Assembly (NCBI GenBank): GCA_041389885.1 | Contig: JAWKRB010000010.1 | Span: forward strand, 62,001-126,000 | Length of the DNA stretch: 64,000 nt | From: JAWKRB01 sp041389885 | GTDB lineage: Bacteria > Myxococcota_A > Polyangia > Polyangiales > Ga0077539 | Direction of reading: 5' to 3' | Shown here: positions 7,662 to 16,816 of the stretch, in pieces | How the letters are laid out: each line of letters starts with the position of its first letter | Position numbering within the stretch: the first letter of the stretch is position 1 | Notes under the pieces: model-generated | Databases searched by the model: none | Told to the model about the DNA's origin: nothing | The model's input: only the letters and a program-made list of their open reading frames with translations | Program-made: the position numbers and the translations under genes

Positions 7662-8175
7662 CCGGGTCTGCCTCTCATGCTGAGCGCCGCGCTCGAACCG
7701 GGGTTCGCCTGCCGCTCGCAGCTCGGGGTACGGGGCTCACCCCGTGCACCACAAGGGGTCACACCGCCTTCGCGGTGTGCAGGGGACCACGACGGGCCGT
7801 GATCGAAGGGGCAGGCGGGAGAGCCGTTGACGGGGGGGCGTGCCAGGGCGAGCGCATCAATTCCTCATTGGTTTCCATGGAGACCTTGCTCACCGCTTTC
7901 AGCTGCCCCCTTCGCTCGCCGGGCGCTCCCTGCGGTCGCTGGCTCGCTGAAGTGGGCAGCCTCTCCGCCCGCGACAAATCCATTGAACCCATTGAGGAAT
8001 TGATGCGCTCGCCCTGGGGGCGTGCGTGCCTCATCCCGCGGGTTGCAGGTCTTACTGCACACCGCGAAGGCGGTGTGACCCCTTGTGGTGCACGGGGTGA
8101 GCCTCGTACCCCGAGCTGCGAGCGGCAGGCGAACCCCGGTTCGAGAGCGGCGCTCAGCATGAGAGGCAGACCCGG
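7662..8175. mobile_element. 514-bp element with about 120-bp terminal inverted repeats (fold-back/MITE-like)
   Basis: Positions 7662-7782 and 8055-8175 are near-perfect inverted copies beginning CCGGGTCTGCCTCTCATGC. A second inverted pair lies inside: CCAGGGCGAGCGCATCAATT at about 7843 and its complement ending near 8017. Each outer arm also holds a small perfect hairpin (CACACCGC, GAAG loop, GCGGTGTG at 8059-8078 and its mirror at 7761-7780). The middle differs between arms and has no credible gene. I see no clear target duplication. Non-autonomous element or recombined repeat pair are both possible. Confidence 0.65.
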
Positions 8176-8370
8176 CCGAACTCGCGCTCGAGCGCCTTGC
8201 GAAAGCGGTCCTCCATCGCGTTCACCACCTGCCCCACGTACTGCTTACTCACGCCATGGCGCGCGGAGCTTGGTGGAAGCTGCATGGTCCTCGGGGGAGC
8301 CGTCGTGGTCCTCGGAGCACGACTCGCGCAGCGTGCGCCCCTCCTCGCGGCTCGGCGCGTCGCAGGGATA
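8176..8370 (-). pseudogene. Fragment of an RpoH-like sigma factor gene
   Basis: Codons for ARHGVSKQYVGQVVNAMEDR and FRKALEREFG match region 4 of the intact sigma factor at 10503-11549. Further pieces of the same gene (GSPEDH-region and the GRTLRES/EEGR segment near 8310-8345) follow in shifted frames with internal deletions. The C-terminal end abuts the inverted-repeat element at 8175. It is a decayed partial duplicate about 2.3 kb from its source. Confidence 0.75.
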
Positions 8371-8518
8371 GGCATTCCGGATCGTGGTCTCTCCGGGATG
8401 AGGGCCACGGGCGCCTCGCGTCACTTCGACACGGCGTTCCCTGGCGCAGCGGCAAACCGGGCCGATTCGCCCGCTGGCCGCCGCGCCCTACAGGCGCCGA
8501 CATGAAGCTGGGACCGAG

Positions 8519-8881
8519 GTGGTCGACCTGGGGACCGCGGTGTCGGCCGACTCCCCTCCCTCGCCGCGCGCGCCCGGATTCATCAAACCCGCCGCGGAGG
8601 CGCGCTGCTTCGTGCGCGACGGCCGCGTGCTGGCCTGCTCGGTGTACGAAGGCGCCGCCGAGCCCGAGGCCGCCGCGGCCTTCGCGGGCGCGCTGTGCGC
8701 GGGCCTGCGCGGGCCGGAGGTCTACGTCGTCGATGTCGGGTTGATCCCTGGCCGGGGGTGGGCGGTCGTGGAGTTCAACGCCGCGTGGGGGGCGGGGCTC
8801 AACGGGTGCGACCCCGAGCTCGTGCTCCCGGCGATCGCGGCCGCGTCGGGGGTCGGCGCCGACACCGCGCGCCTCCGTTGA
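8519..8881 (+). pseudogene. C-terminal remnant of an ATP-grasp (DUF4343/R2K-like) protein
   Basis: The 120-codon frame keeps the last strands of an ATP-grasp enzyme: EARCFVRDGRVLACSVYEG, VYVVDVGLIPGRGWAVVEFN, then AAWGAGLNGCDPELVLPAI with the metal-binding E-x-N. The N-terminal ATP-binding subdomain, about 150-200 residues in this family, is missing, and the FIKP strand is fused directly to EARCFV, so an internal piece is lost too. No good ribosome site precedes the first GTG. Most likely a pseudogene within the rearranged 7.6-8.9 kb zone. Confidence 0.6.
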
Positions 8882-8951
8882 GGGTCCCCCGCGACGCGCC
8901 CACGCGCAGCGCCGCGAGGGAGCCCGGCCGCGCCCCTTCAAGACCGCCACG

Positions 8952-9377
8952 TCAAACCAGGGGGAGCGTCGCCGTGAGCTGCCAGCCGACGCGCGCCGCC
9001 GCGGGAGGCGCGAGGTAGAGCCCCTCGAGGGCGACCTCCACCGCGAGCGCGAGCGCGCCGCCTTCGGGCACGAGGGCCGCGCGGGCGCCGACCACGAGCA
9101 GCCGCGCGTCGTTGATCGCGATCGGCGTGATCCCCAGTGGGTAGGCGGTCACCGAGAGCCGCGCGCGCGAGGCGTCGGAGCTCGACGGCAACGTCGGCGC
9201 GCCCGGCACGAGAAAGCGCAGCACGCCCTCGAGGCGCGCCGGTCCTCCGCGCTCGTCGGCGGCGATCTCGAGCTGCCCCGCGCACACGACGAGGCGCGAC
9301 GCGGCCCCGCTGGCGTCGGCCCCGACGAGCTCGACGAGGGGCTGCGCGCTGACCGACCGGAGGATGAGCTGCGGCAT
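8952..9377 (-). CDS. Hypothetical protein
   Basis: 141 residues from ATG 9377 (MPQLILRSVSAQPLVELV). The sequence alternates hydrophobic and small residues, suggesting a beta-rich soluble domain, and ends VGWQLTATLPLV. No signal peptide, no recognised family. It stands alone, divergent from the gene at 9718. Start chosen because upstream codons in the long open frame lose coding character. Confidence 0.6.
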   Translation of the reverse strand: MPQLILRSVSAQPLVELVGADASGAASRLVVCAGQLEIAADERGGPARLEGVLRFLVPGAPTLPSSSDASRARLSVTAYPLGITPIAINDARLLVVGARAALVPEGGALALAVEVALEGLYLAPPAAARVGWQLTATLPLV

Positions 9378-9717
9378 CGAGGCGACGCTACCACGCGCGC
9401 CCTCGCGGCGGGCTCGTGGCCCTCGGGCGCGTCCTTGCCTGACGCGCCGCTCCCTCCCAGCGAGGGCCGCGACCAGAGCCTGCCAGAGCGCCAGGTCGCC
9501 CCCTTGGGGCGCTGCGCCGCGGGTCGCAGAACGGGTCGCGACACGTCCGGACCGCGTCGGATCCTGCCCGAGACATACCCAGCAACACGTTGATTTCACG
9601 ACGATTCTCGACGGATCCCGACTCACCTCATCCTCTTCGATCCCTCGGTGCTTTCGCGGAACGCGCCCCAGGGGTGTCTCCCGGTCAGCGTAACCTTGCG
9701 GCATCCTCGGTCGCCCC
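9378..9717. other. 340-bp divergent intergenic region
   Basis: Separates a leftward and a rightward hypothetical gene. The right half (about 9580-9660) is less GC-rich than its surroundings, as expected for a promoter zone, but no clear -35/-10 pair or operator symmetry is visible. No small gene or RNA recognised. Confidence 0.4.
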
Positions 9718-10359
9718 ATGGTCACCGACCTCACTCCGCTCGTCGACGCGATGGGCTCCGCCGAGACCCCGGCACGCCTCGCGGTCGCGCGCGCGGAGCT
9801 CCTCGATGCGCTCGACGGCTCCCTCTCTCTCGACTCCGCCGATGCGCGCGCCGCGCTCGCGCAGTCGATGCTGTGGGCCGTTGAATCCATCGAGTGCTCG
9901 GGCGACGCAGAACCCGACGAGGACGAGGCGTGGGAGCTCGCGACCTCGCGCGGGTGGATGCTCTCAGAGGCGATGGCCTACGCCGACGCGCGCGCGTGGG
10001 TCGCGGCACGGCACGATGAGCTCGCGGCCCGAGAGGGCGTGCGGCTCCGCGTCGAGGCCGCCGGTCTCGCGCTCCGCTGCGAGACGGTGGAGGGCGAGCG
10101 GTGGACCTTTCGCGCGCGGCCGTGCCTGTGTGACGCCGGGGTCGACGCGATCATGGTGCCGGTCACAGAGGCGACGCACGCGGTCGCTCGCCTCGACGAG
10201 GGCGACTCCGCGCTGCCCGCGGCGCTCGCGCACCTGACCTCGGTCCGGGTGCTCGCGCACGCGGCCGCCGCGTCGCCCCACTGCTCGGCGCTGCTCTCCA
10301 TCGTGGTCGAAGGGGCGCTCTCGCGCTTGAAGTCGGAGGCGCGAGGTCCGCGGCGATAG
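9718..10359 (+). CDS. Hypothetical protein
   Basis: 213 residues from ATG 9718, mostly helical and acidic in the first half (residues 1-95), with a more beta-like second half (LRLRVEAAGLALRCETVE). No signal peptide, membrane segment or recognised motif. It is a single gene facing the stop of the RpoH-like sigma gene. Strong third-position GC supports it as real. Confidence 0.65.
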   Translation: MVTDLTPLVDAMGSAETPARLAVARAELLDALDGSLSLDSADARAALAQSMLWAVESIECSGDAEPDEDEAWELATSRGWMLSEAMAYADARAWVAARHDELAAREGVRLRVEAAGLALRCETVEGERWTFRARPCLCDAGVDAIMVPVTEATHAVARLDEGDSALPAALAHLTSVRVLAHAAAASPHCSALLSIVVEGALSRLKSEARGPRR

Positions 10360-10502
10360 CGTCTCCGCCGGGTCCCCCGCACGGAGCGCTCGGGGGATCA
10401 GGCGTCTGGCTCGCGTTCCCTCCGGGGTGAGGCCGAAGCGCGAGGCAGATCGGTGGTCGCCGTGGACAGTGTGCTCTGCGACAGCCCCACCGCGCGCGGG
10501 GC

Positions 10503-11549
10503 TCAGTCGCTCTCGCGGGCGATCATCGACACGTCGACGTCGGGGCCGAACTCGCGCTCGAGGGCCTCGCGAAAGCGCGCCTTCATCGCGTTCACCACCT
10601 GCCCCATGCGCTGCTTGCTCACGCCGTAGCGCGCGCCGAGGTCGGAGAGCGACGCGGGCTCTTCGGCGAGCAGGTGCTCGTCCCAGAGCGCGCGCTCGCG
10701 GTCGTCTTTGAGGGTGGCGCGAAAGCGTGACGCGATGCCCGCGAGGCGCGCGCGGAGCTCGGTCGAGGCCGCGTGGTCCTCGGGGGAGCCCTCGTCTTCG
10801 TCGGAGTACGACTCGCCCAGCGTGCGCCCCTCCTCGCGGATCGGCGCGTCGAAGGACATCTCCGGCGCGTCGAGGGCGCGTGACACCTCGCGGATGTCCT
10901 TCTCCTCCACGCCGATGCGCTCGGCGAGGGCCTCGACCGTGGGGTCGATCCCCATGAGCCGGAGCTTCGAGCGCTCGCGCTCCAGCTGAAAGAACAGCCG
11001 CCGCCCCGCGCGGGTGTTGCCCGTGTGCACGAGGCGGTAGTTCGTCAGCACGAAGCGCAGGATGTACGCGCGGATCCAGTACGCCGCGTAGGTCGCGAAG
11101 CGCGCGCCGCGCTCGGGGTCCCAGCGCTGCACCGCCGTCACGAGCCCGACGCTGCCCTCCTGCACGAGGTCGAGCACGTTGTTCCACGCGCGGCGAAAGT
11201 CGTACGCGATGGCGACGACGAGGCGGAGGTTGTGCACCACGAGCCTGCGCGCCGCGTCGGGGTCGCCGCTCGACTGCACCCGGCGCCCCAGCTCCCGCTC
11301 CTCGGAGTCGGGCAGCGGGGGAAACTCCCGAATCCGCTGCATGAACGCCGTGAGCGCGTCGGTGGGGCCGACCCGCGCGAGGGCCTTCGAGAGCGCCTCG
11401 ATGTTCTCTTCGTCGTCTCCGCCGCCCTCCTCCGCGCCGAGGTCTTGCACGAGCTCGCCCTCGAGGGCCTCCTCGTCGGACTCATCGTCGTCTTGCGACG
11501 GCTCCTTCGCTTCGTCGGGGGCTTCGGTCACGGCGGCGATTTCTAGCAC
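10503..11549 (-). CDS. RpoH-like (sigma-32 family) RNA polymerase sigma factor
   Basis: 348 residues from a GTG at 11549 (GGAG just upstream). An acidic N-terminal 70 residues precede sigma regions 1.2-2 (RLVVHNLRLVVAIAYDF, DLVQEGSVGLVTAVQRW, FATYAAYWIRAYILRFV), an RpoH-box-like segment (AGRRLFFQLERERSKL), region 3, and region 4 (SDLGARYGVSKQRMGQVVNA). It directs core RNA polymerase to a subset of promoters, presumably stress genes. The acidic N-terminal extension is unusual for RpoH. A second RpoH paralogue is at 60839-61687, and a broken partial copy at 8176-8370. Confidence 0.88.
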   Translation of the reverse strand: MLEIAAVTEAPDEAKEPSQDDDESDEEALEGELVQDLGAEEGGGDDEENIEALSKALARVGPTDALTAFMQRIREFPPLPDSEERELGRRVQSSGDPDAARRLVVHNLRLVVAIAYDFRRAWNNVLDLVQEGSVGLVTAVQRWDPERGARFATYAAYWIRAYILRFVLTNYRLVHTGNTRAGRRLFFQLERERSKLRLMGIDPTVEALAERIGVEEKDIREVSRALDAPEMSFDAPIREEGRTLGESYSDEDEGSPEDHAASTELRARLAGIASRFRATLKDDRERALWDEHLLAEEPASLSDLGARYGVSKQRMGQVVNAMKARFREALEREFGPDVDVSMIARESD

Positions 11550-11603
11550 GACTCCGCCGCCTCGCTTGACCTGCGCCCCTCGGACGCGTTGCGATCCCCC
11601 GCG

Positions 11604-12104
11604 ATGCGAACGGCTCCGCTCCTGCTCGCCCTGCTCGCCGTCGGCTGCCGGCGTGACGCCCCCGCGCCCGCGCCCGCGCCGAGGCCGAGGGCGACCGACG
11701 TCCCCCGGGTCGCGGCGCCAGTCGCCCCGGCTGACGTGCCGCCGCCGCGGCCCGACCGGGGGCTCGCCGCGACGATCATGGCCTGCTCCCGCGCGCGCCG
11801 GAGCGACGCGGGCGCGGGGTGGACCCTCACGCTGCGCTTCGTCGTGCACAACCAGTCCGACCGGGTGATGTCGATTCGCCGCGAGGGCATCGAGGTGCGC
11901 GCCGACGAGCGCGTCGCGGGAGACCTCAGCGCGCCAGGCGCCATCGAGGGCCCCGCGACGGTGGCGCCCGGCGCGCGCGTCGACATGACCCTGCGACCGG
12001 TGTTCCCTCCCTCGACCGATCCCCCCGTGAGCGTGAGCTTCTCCTTCGACAGCGTCGGCGGGCTGAACCACCCGATCTCGTTCCCGATCCCCTCGGGGAC
12101 CTGA
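11604..12104 (+). CDS. Putative lipoprotein, hypothetical
   Basis: 166 residues from ATG 11604. MRTAPLLLALLAVGC is a short lipoprotein signal with a lipobox at Cys15, followed by a Pro/Ala linker to about residue 60. The mature part (WTLTLRFVVHNQSDRVMSI, ATVAPGARVDMTLRPVF) looks like one beta-sandwich domain of the intracellular-multiplication or FxLYD kind, but no family is certain. Exported and membrane-anchored. It starts 54 bp from the divergent sigma gene. Confidence 0.7.
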   Translation: MRTAPLLLALLAVGCRRDAPAPAPAPRPRATDVPRVAAPVAPADVPPPRPDRGLAATIMACSRARRSDAGAGWTLTLRFVVHNQSDRVMSIRREGIEVRADERVAGDLSAPGAIEGPATVAPGARVDMTLRPVFPPSTDPPVSVSFSFDSVGGLNHPISFPIPSGT

Positions 12105-12214
12105 CCGCGGCGGATGTCGTTGCGGCGCAAGGGGGATCTTCGCCTGGCCGGCCCCGTGGCAGGGCGTCGTGTCGACGTTGCGCGCGACGCTCGTGGTAGC
12201 CTCCCTGCCCTCTC

Positions 12215-14173
12215 ATGCGCGCCAGCAAGCTCCTGCTCCCGCTCCTCGCCCTCGCGGCCTGCTCCACCGCCCGCACCCGCGCCCCCGAGGTCACCCCTCC
12301 CTCACGCGCGACCGCCGCGCGGTGGCAGCCGCGTCAGGGCCCCTCGCTCGAGTCGCTCCTCCGGGTGCACCGCGCCTGGGCTCCGTCTCCCTCGCCCGAC
12401 GGGCGTCGGGTGGTGTTCCTCTCCGACAGCGCGGGGCTGCCCCTCGCGCACGTCGCCGAGGTGGGCGACGCGCCCTCGCCCGAGCGCGCGTGGAGCCGGC
12501 TCCTTGAGAGCGGCGAGCGGGTGCAGTACGCGCACTGGTCCCCCGGCGCCGCGGGGATCTTCTACGGGCAAGACACCGGCGGCGACGAGAACACCCGGAT
12601 CTTTCGCGTCGCGCCGGGGCAGACCGCGAGCGCCGCGGCCCTCACCCCCGCGGGGGTGAAGACCTTCCTCGGCGCCTTCAACGCCGCGGGGACCTCCTTC
12701 GCGTTCACGTCCAACGAGCGCGACCGGGGGGCCTTCGACGTGTACGTGCGCGACGCGGCGGGCGACGCCCCCGCGCGGCGGGTGATGGACACCACGGGGC
12801 ACTACGAGGCGGGCGATTTTTCGGAAGACGGCCGCACCCTCGCGGTGGTCGAAGAGCGCGGGAGCTTCGACACCGACGTGCACCTCGTGCCCGCGGCGGG
12901 AGGCCCCTCGCGGCGGATCACCACGCACACCGGCGACGTGCGCTACGAGTCCCCGCGCTTCTCGCGCGACGGGCGCGCGCTCTTCGTGATCACCGACGAG
13001 GGGCGTGAGTTCATGAACCTCGCGGCGCTCCCCCTCACCGACGCGACGGCGACGCGCGTCGCGCCGGTGTTCCTGCACGAGGAGGCGCACGACGTGACGG
13101 CCTTCGAGGTGTCGCGCGCGGGGTCGGTGATGGCCGCGGTGCTCAACGTCGACGGGTACTCGCAGCTCAGGCTCTACGACCTCGCCGCGACCGCGCCGCT
13201 CCACGAGCGCACGCGCCCGACGCTCCCCGCGGGGAACATTCGCACGCTGAACTTCACCGCCGACGGCGCGCAGCTCTTCTTGAGCCTCGGCCGCGCGGTG
13301 TCGCCCGACGAGGTGTGGCGGGTGAACACCCAGACCGGCGCCGTCACCCAGGTCACCGCGGCGGACCACGGGAGCTTCACCGAAGAGAGCTTCGTCGAGC
13401 CCACCCTCGAGCGCGTGCGGAGCTTCGACGGACTCGAGGTCCCCTTCTTCTTGTTCCGCCCGCGGGGGATGCGCGAGGGCGAGCGCGCGCCGGTGGTGGT
13501 GTGGGTGCACGGCGGCCCCGAGTCGCAGTTCACCCCGTATTTCTCGCCGGTGATTCAGTACCTCGTGGCGAGCGGCTACGTCGTCGCGGCGCCCAACGTG
13601 CGCGGCTCGACGGGGTACGGAAAGCGCTACGCGCACCTCGACGACGTCGAGCGCCGCGAAGACAGCGTGCGCGACCTGGAGTTCGTGAACCAGTGGCTCC
13701 GCGGGCAGAGCTTCGTGCGCCCCGACCGCATCGCGGTGACGGGCGGGTCGTACGGGGGATACATGGTCCTCGCGGCGATCACCCTCCAGCCCGAGCTCTG
13801 GGCGGCGGCCTGCGACATCGTGGGCATCGCGAACTTTCGCACCTTCCTCGAGCGCACGGCGTCGTACCGCCGGGCGCTGCGCGAGGCCGAGTACGGCAGC
13901 CTCGCCCGCGACGGCGCGGTGCTCGATCGGGTGTCGCCCATCCACCGCGTCGACCGCATCCGCGCGCCGCTCTTCGTGATCCACGGCGCCAACGACCCGC
14001 GGGTGCCGGTGCACGAGGCCGAGCAGATCGTCGCCGCGCTGCGCGCGCGCAACCAGCGGGTGGAGTACGTGCGCTTCGAGAACGAGGGGCACGGGATCTT
14101 TCGCATCGAGAACAAGGTCCGCGCGTACGGCGAGCTCGTGCGCTTCTTCAACGACGTGCTCGGCGCGCCCTGA
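12215..14173 (+). CDS. S9 family prolyl oligopeptidase-type peptidase, lipoprotein
   Basis: 652 residues. MRASKLLLPLLALAACS is a lipoprotein signal. Residues 60-390 are a beta-propeller built of TolB-like repeats (WSPGAAGIFYG, FSEDGRTLAVVEE, FSRDGRALFVITDEG). Residues 400-650 are the alpha/beta-hydrolase domain with nucleophile GGSYGGY (Ser about 511), Asp in HGANDPR (about 593) and His in NEGHGIF (about 625). It should cleave short peptides, as dipeptidyl or acylaminoacyl peptidases do, on the cell envelope. It precedes mtnP by 17 bp and may be co-transcribed. Confidence 0.92.
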   Translation: MRASKLLLPLLALAACSTARTRAPEVTPPSRATAARWQPRQGPSLESLLRVHRAWAPSPSPDGRRVVFLSDSAGLPLAHVAEVGDAPSPERAWSRLLESGERVQYAHWSPGAAGIFYGQDTGGDENTRIFRVAPGQTASAAALTPAGVKTFLGAFNAAGTSFAFTSNERDRGAFDVYVRDAAGDAPARRVMDTTGHYEAGDFSEDGRTLAVVEERGSFDTDVHLVPAAGGPSRRITTHTGDVRYESPRFSRDGRALFVITDEGREFMNLAALPLTDATATRVAPVFLHEEAHDVTAFEVSRAGSVMAAVLNVDGYSQLRLYDLAATAPLHERTRPTLPAGNIRTLNFTADGAQLFLSLGRAVSPDEVWRVNTQTGAVTQVTAADHGSFTEESFVEPTLERVRSFDGLEVPFFLFRPRGMREGERAPVVVWVHGGPESQFTPYFSPVIQYLVASGYVVAAPNVRGSTGYGKRYAHLDDVERREDSVRDLEFVNQWLRGQSFVRPDRIAVTGGSYGGYMVLAAITLQPELWAAACDIVGIANFRTFLERTASYRRALREAEYGSLARDGAVLDRVSPIHRVDRIRAPLFVIHGANDPRVPVHEAEQIVAALRARNQRVEYVRFENEGHGIFRIENKVRAYGELVRFFNDVLGAP

Positions 14174-14190
14174 TCGAGAGAGAGAACACG

Positions 14191-15048
14191 ATGTCACAGA
14201 CGCTTGCGGTGATCGGCGGCAGCGGGCTCTACCAGATGCCCGGACTCACAGACGTCGACGAGGTGCGGGTGAGCACCCCCTGGGGCGACCCCTCCGACGC
14301 GGTGATTCGCGGGCGCCTGGGAGACACGTCGATGCTCTTTCTCCCGCGGCACGGCAGGGGTCACCGGGTCTCGCCCACGGCGATCAACTACCGCGCGAAC
14401 CTCTGGGCGCTGAAGAAGCTCGGCGCGACGCAGGTGGTCTCGATCTCCGCGGTGGGCTCGCTGCGCGAAGAGGTCGTGCCGGGTCACCTCGTGGTGGTCG
14501 ACCAGTTCATCGACCGCACCCGCCACCGCGCGTCGAGCTTCTTCGACGAGGGCGTGGTCGCGCACGTCTCCGTCGCCGACCCGGTGTGCCCGGTGCTCGC
14601 GAGCGCCCTCGCGGCGGCCGCGCGCAGCACCGGCGCCACGGTGCACGAGGGCGGGACCTACGTGTGCATCGAGGGCCCCCGCTTCAGCACCCGCGCCGAG
14701 AGCCACCTGTGGCGCGCGTGGGGCGCGAGCGTGGTGGGCATGACCAACGTGCCCGAGGCCTTTCTCGCGCGGGAGTGCGAGCTCCCCTACGCGACGCTCG
14801 CCCTCGCCACCGACTACGACTGCTGGCGCGAGCACGACGAGGTCGACGTCACGGCGATCCTCGCGGTGATTCGCGACAACGTCGCGCGGGCGCAGGAGGT
14901 CGTGCGCGCGCTCGCGGCGAGCCTGCCCGACCCCGCGAAGAGCCCCGCCACGGGCGCGCTGCGCTACGCGGTGATGACCGCGGCGGAGCACATCACCGAC
15001 GCGCAGCGGGAGAAGTATTCGCTGTTGATCCCGGGTCTCGGGGGATGA
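14191..15048 (+). CDS. mtnP: S-methyl-5'-thioadenosine phosphorylase
   Basis: 285 residues. Splits methylthioadenosine with phosphate into adenine and methylthioribose-1-phosphate, a methionine and polyamine salvage step in the cytoplasm. Seen are the phosphate loop IGGSGLY, PRHGRGHRVSPTAINYRANL, the central VVSISAVGSLREEVVPG, the base-site segment EGPRFSTRAES, GMTNVPEA and ATDYDCW. Length and order match PNP/MTAP family 2. Some family members act on inosine or guanosine instead, so purine specificity is probable, not proven. Confidence 0.94.
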   Translation: MSQTLAVIGGSGLYQMPGLTDVDEVRVSTPWGDPSDAVIRGRLGDTSMLFLPRHGRGHRVSPTAINYRANLWALKKLGATQVVSISAVGSLREEVVPGHLVVVDQFIDRTRHRASSFFDEGVVAHVSVADPVCPVLASALAAAARSTGATVHEGGTYVCIEGPRFSTRAESHLWRAWGASVVGMTNVPEAFLARECELPYATLALATDYDCWREHDEVDVTAILAVIRDNVARAQEVVRALAASLPDPAKSPATGALRYAVMTAAEHITDAQREKYSLLIPGLGG

Positions 15049-15054
15049 CGCCCT

Positions 15055-15098
15055 CGACCCCCTCCTCCATGGGCTTCGCCGGTGGAGGAGGGGGTGGA
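15055..15098. terminator. Strong hairpin between convergent genes
   Basis: CCCCCTCCTCCA and TGGAGGAGGGGG pair as a 12-bp stem around an inner GGC-TTCG-CC tetraloop mini-stem. It lies between the stop of mtnP and the stop of the leftward carboxylesterase, so it can end transcription from both sides. No T-run follows. Confidence 0.6.
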
Positions 15099-15118
15099 GG
15101 GGCCACGGGGCGAGCGCC

Positions 15119-16816
15119 CTACCGCGGCGGCTCGAGCCACGGGGTGATCTCGTCGCACTGGCTGCGGCGCAGGCCCGCGCCCGCCATCGGCGTCGCGGAG
15201 ATGTCGAGGTGCCCGTCGCTCTCGGCGGCGTAACGCGGCCACGGCACGGCGCCCGCGCCGTTGGGGTCGGAGCCCGCGGCGAAGCGGGTCCAGTAGCCCT
15301 GGGTGAGGTCGACCACCGGACCGTCGATGTCGCGGTAGCGAAAGACGCCGGTGAAGTTGCCGAACACGAAGGGCAGCTCGGCGGAGTGAAAGACCCCGAG
15401 ACGGAGGAGCATTCCGAACTGCGTCTCGTGGGTGAAGTGGTAGAGAAAGACCGGGAGCGACGCGTTCGCGTACTGCCGCGCGAGGTCGCGGGCGGGGCAG
15501 ATGAAGGCCGCGTCGGCGAGGAAGGCGTTGTACGCCGCGTTGATGCTCGCGAACATCGCGGGGGCGTAGAGGCGGTTGACCACGTCGTCGGTGTGCCCCG
15601 GCACGAGGCGCTCCACCGCGGCGCGGTACGCGTCCATGGTGGTGATGGGCGCGGTGAGGGTGAAGACCGTGCCCTCGTCGCGGTTGGTGCCCGCCATCAG
15701 CGGCACGCGCGCGAAGCGGCCGTTGTGAAACGCCGCCCACGGGGTCTCGGGGATCACCCTGCCGTCGATGTTCGGCTGAAACCGCGCCTCGAAGCGCACG
15801 AGCTCGTTCGTCGACGGCATCGCGGCCACGACCTCGGCGGCGCTCTTCGCGCGCAGGCACGCGGGCGCGTCGGTCGCCGAGTCGCAGCCCAGCGCGGCGA
15901 CGAAGCGTCGCCCGAGGGAGTAGGCGCTCTCGACGGGGGCGCGCGCGTCCTCGTCGCGCAGGGGCATGAGCATCACGGTGCTGGTGCCGCTCTCGGTGAT
16001 CGCGCGGTGGAACAGGTCGCGCGACGCGGGTGCGATGAGGTGCAGGCTCACGGCCATGGAGCCCGCGCTCTCGCCGAAGAGCGTGACGTTGCCGGGGTCA
16101 CCGCCGAAGGAGGCGATGTTGTCGCGCACCCAGCGGAGGGCGGCCTGCTGGTCCATGAAGCCGTAGTTGCCCGAGACGCCCTCGGCGTCGGACTCCATCG
16201 AGAGGGAGGGGTGCGCCAGGTAGCCGAGCTGACCGAGGCGGTAGTTCAGGGTGACCACCACCATCCCCCGCCGCGCGAGGAGCTCGCCGTCGTAGTCGCC
16301 GCCCCAGGTGTGCCCGCTCGTGAAGCCGCCGCCGTGAATGAACACCATCACCGGGTGGCGCTCGGTCGAGGCGCCCACGCGAGGGGTCCAGACGTTGAGC
16401 GAGAGGCAGTCCTCCGACGTGGGGGCCATGCCGAGGATCATCCCCGCGGGCTGCGGGCAGCCGGGTCCCTTCTGCTGCGCGTCGCGGGGTGTGGTCCAGG
16501 GGGTGACGGGCGCGGGCGCGCGCCAGCGGCGGTCGCCTACGGGGGGCGCCGCGTAGGGGATGCCCAGAAACCTCGCCACACCCCCCTGCGCGACCCCGTC
16601 GAGGGCGCCGCTGGTGATCATGACCCGCTGCGGCACTGGGGGTCCTGCGTCGACGGGGACGTCCTCGGGGGTGGTTTCGACGTCCTTCGAGGCGGGCGCG
16701 TCGGCGCGGGGGACGTCGGCGCTCGCGTCGCCCGCGACCGTGGCGTCGACCGGGACGGCGGGAGTGCTGGAGCACGCCGCGAGGGCGAGGAGGAGCGGGA
16801 GAGCCTGCGCGCGCAT
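15119..16816 (-). CDS. Type-B carboxylesterase, lipoprotein
   Basis: 565 residues. MRAQALPLLLALAACS is a lipoprotein signal, then an Asp/Val/Pro-rich linker to about residue 60. The catalytic domain begins IPYAAPPVGDRRWRAPAP and holds SEDCLSLNVWTP, the oxyanion motif FIHGGGF, nucleophile GESAGS (Ser about 249), Glu in NRDEGT (about 380) and His in HSAELPFVF (about 475). It hydrolyses carboxylic esters at the cell envelope; natural substrate unknown. Single gene, convergent with mtnP. Confidence 0.92.
   Translation of the reverse strand: MRAQALPLLLALAACSSTPAVPVDATVAGDASADVPRADAPASKDVETTPEDVPVDAGPPVPQRVMITSGALDGVAQGGVARFLGIPYAAPPVGDRRWRAPAPVTPWTTPRDAQQKGPGCPQPAGMILGMAPTSEDCLSLNVWTPRVGASTERHPVMVFIHGGGFTSGHTWGGDYDGELLARRGMVVVTLNYRLGQLGYLAHPSLSMESDAEGVSGNYGFMDQQAALRWVRDNIASFGGDPGNVTLFGESAGSMAVSLHLIAPASRDLFHRAITESGTSTVMLMPLRDEDARAPVESAYSLGRRFVAALGCDSATDAPACLRAKSAAEVVAAMPSTNELVRFEARFQPNIDGRVIPETPWAAFHNGRFARVPLMAGTNRDEGTVFTLTAPITTMDAYRAAVERLVPGHTDDVVNRLYAPAMFASINAAYNAFLADAAFICPARDLARQYANASLPVFLYHFTHETQFGMLLRLGVFHSAELPFVFGNFTGVFRYRDIDGPVVDLTQGYWTRFAAGSDPNGAGAVPWPRYAAESDGHLDISATPMAGAGLRRSQCDEITPWLEPPR

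Noticed and set aside
7553..8371. 272-codon plus-strand frame over the inverted-repeat element
   Set aside because: Encoded by the palindromic arms themselves, no domain, antisense to the sigma fragment.
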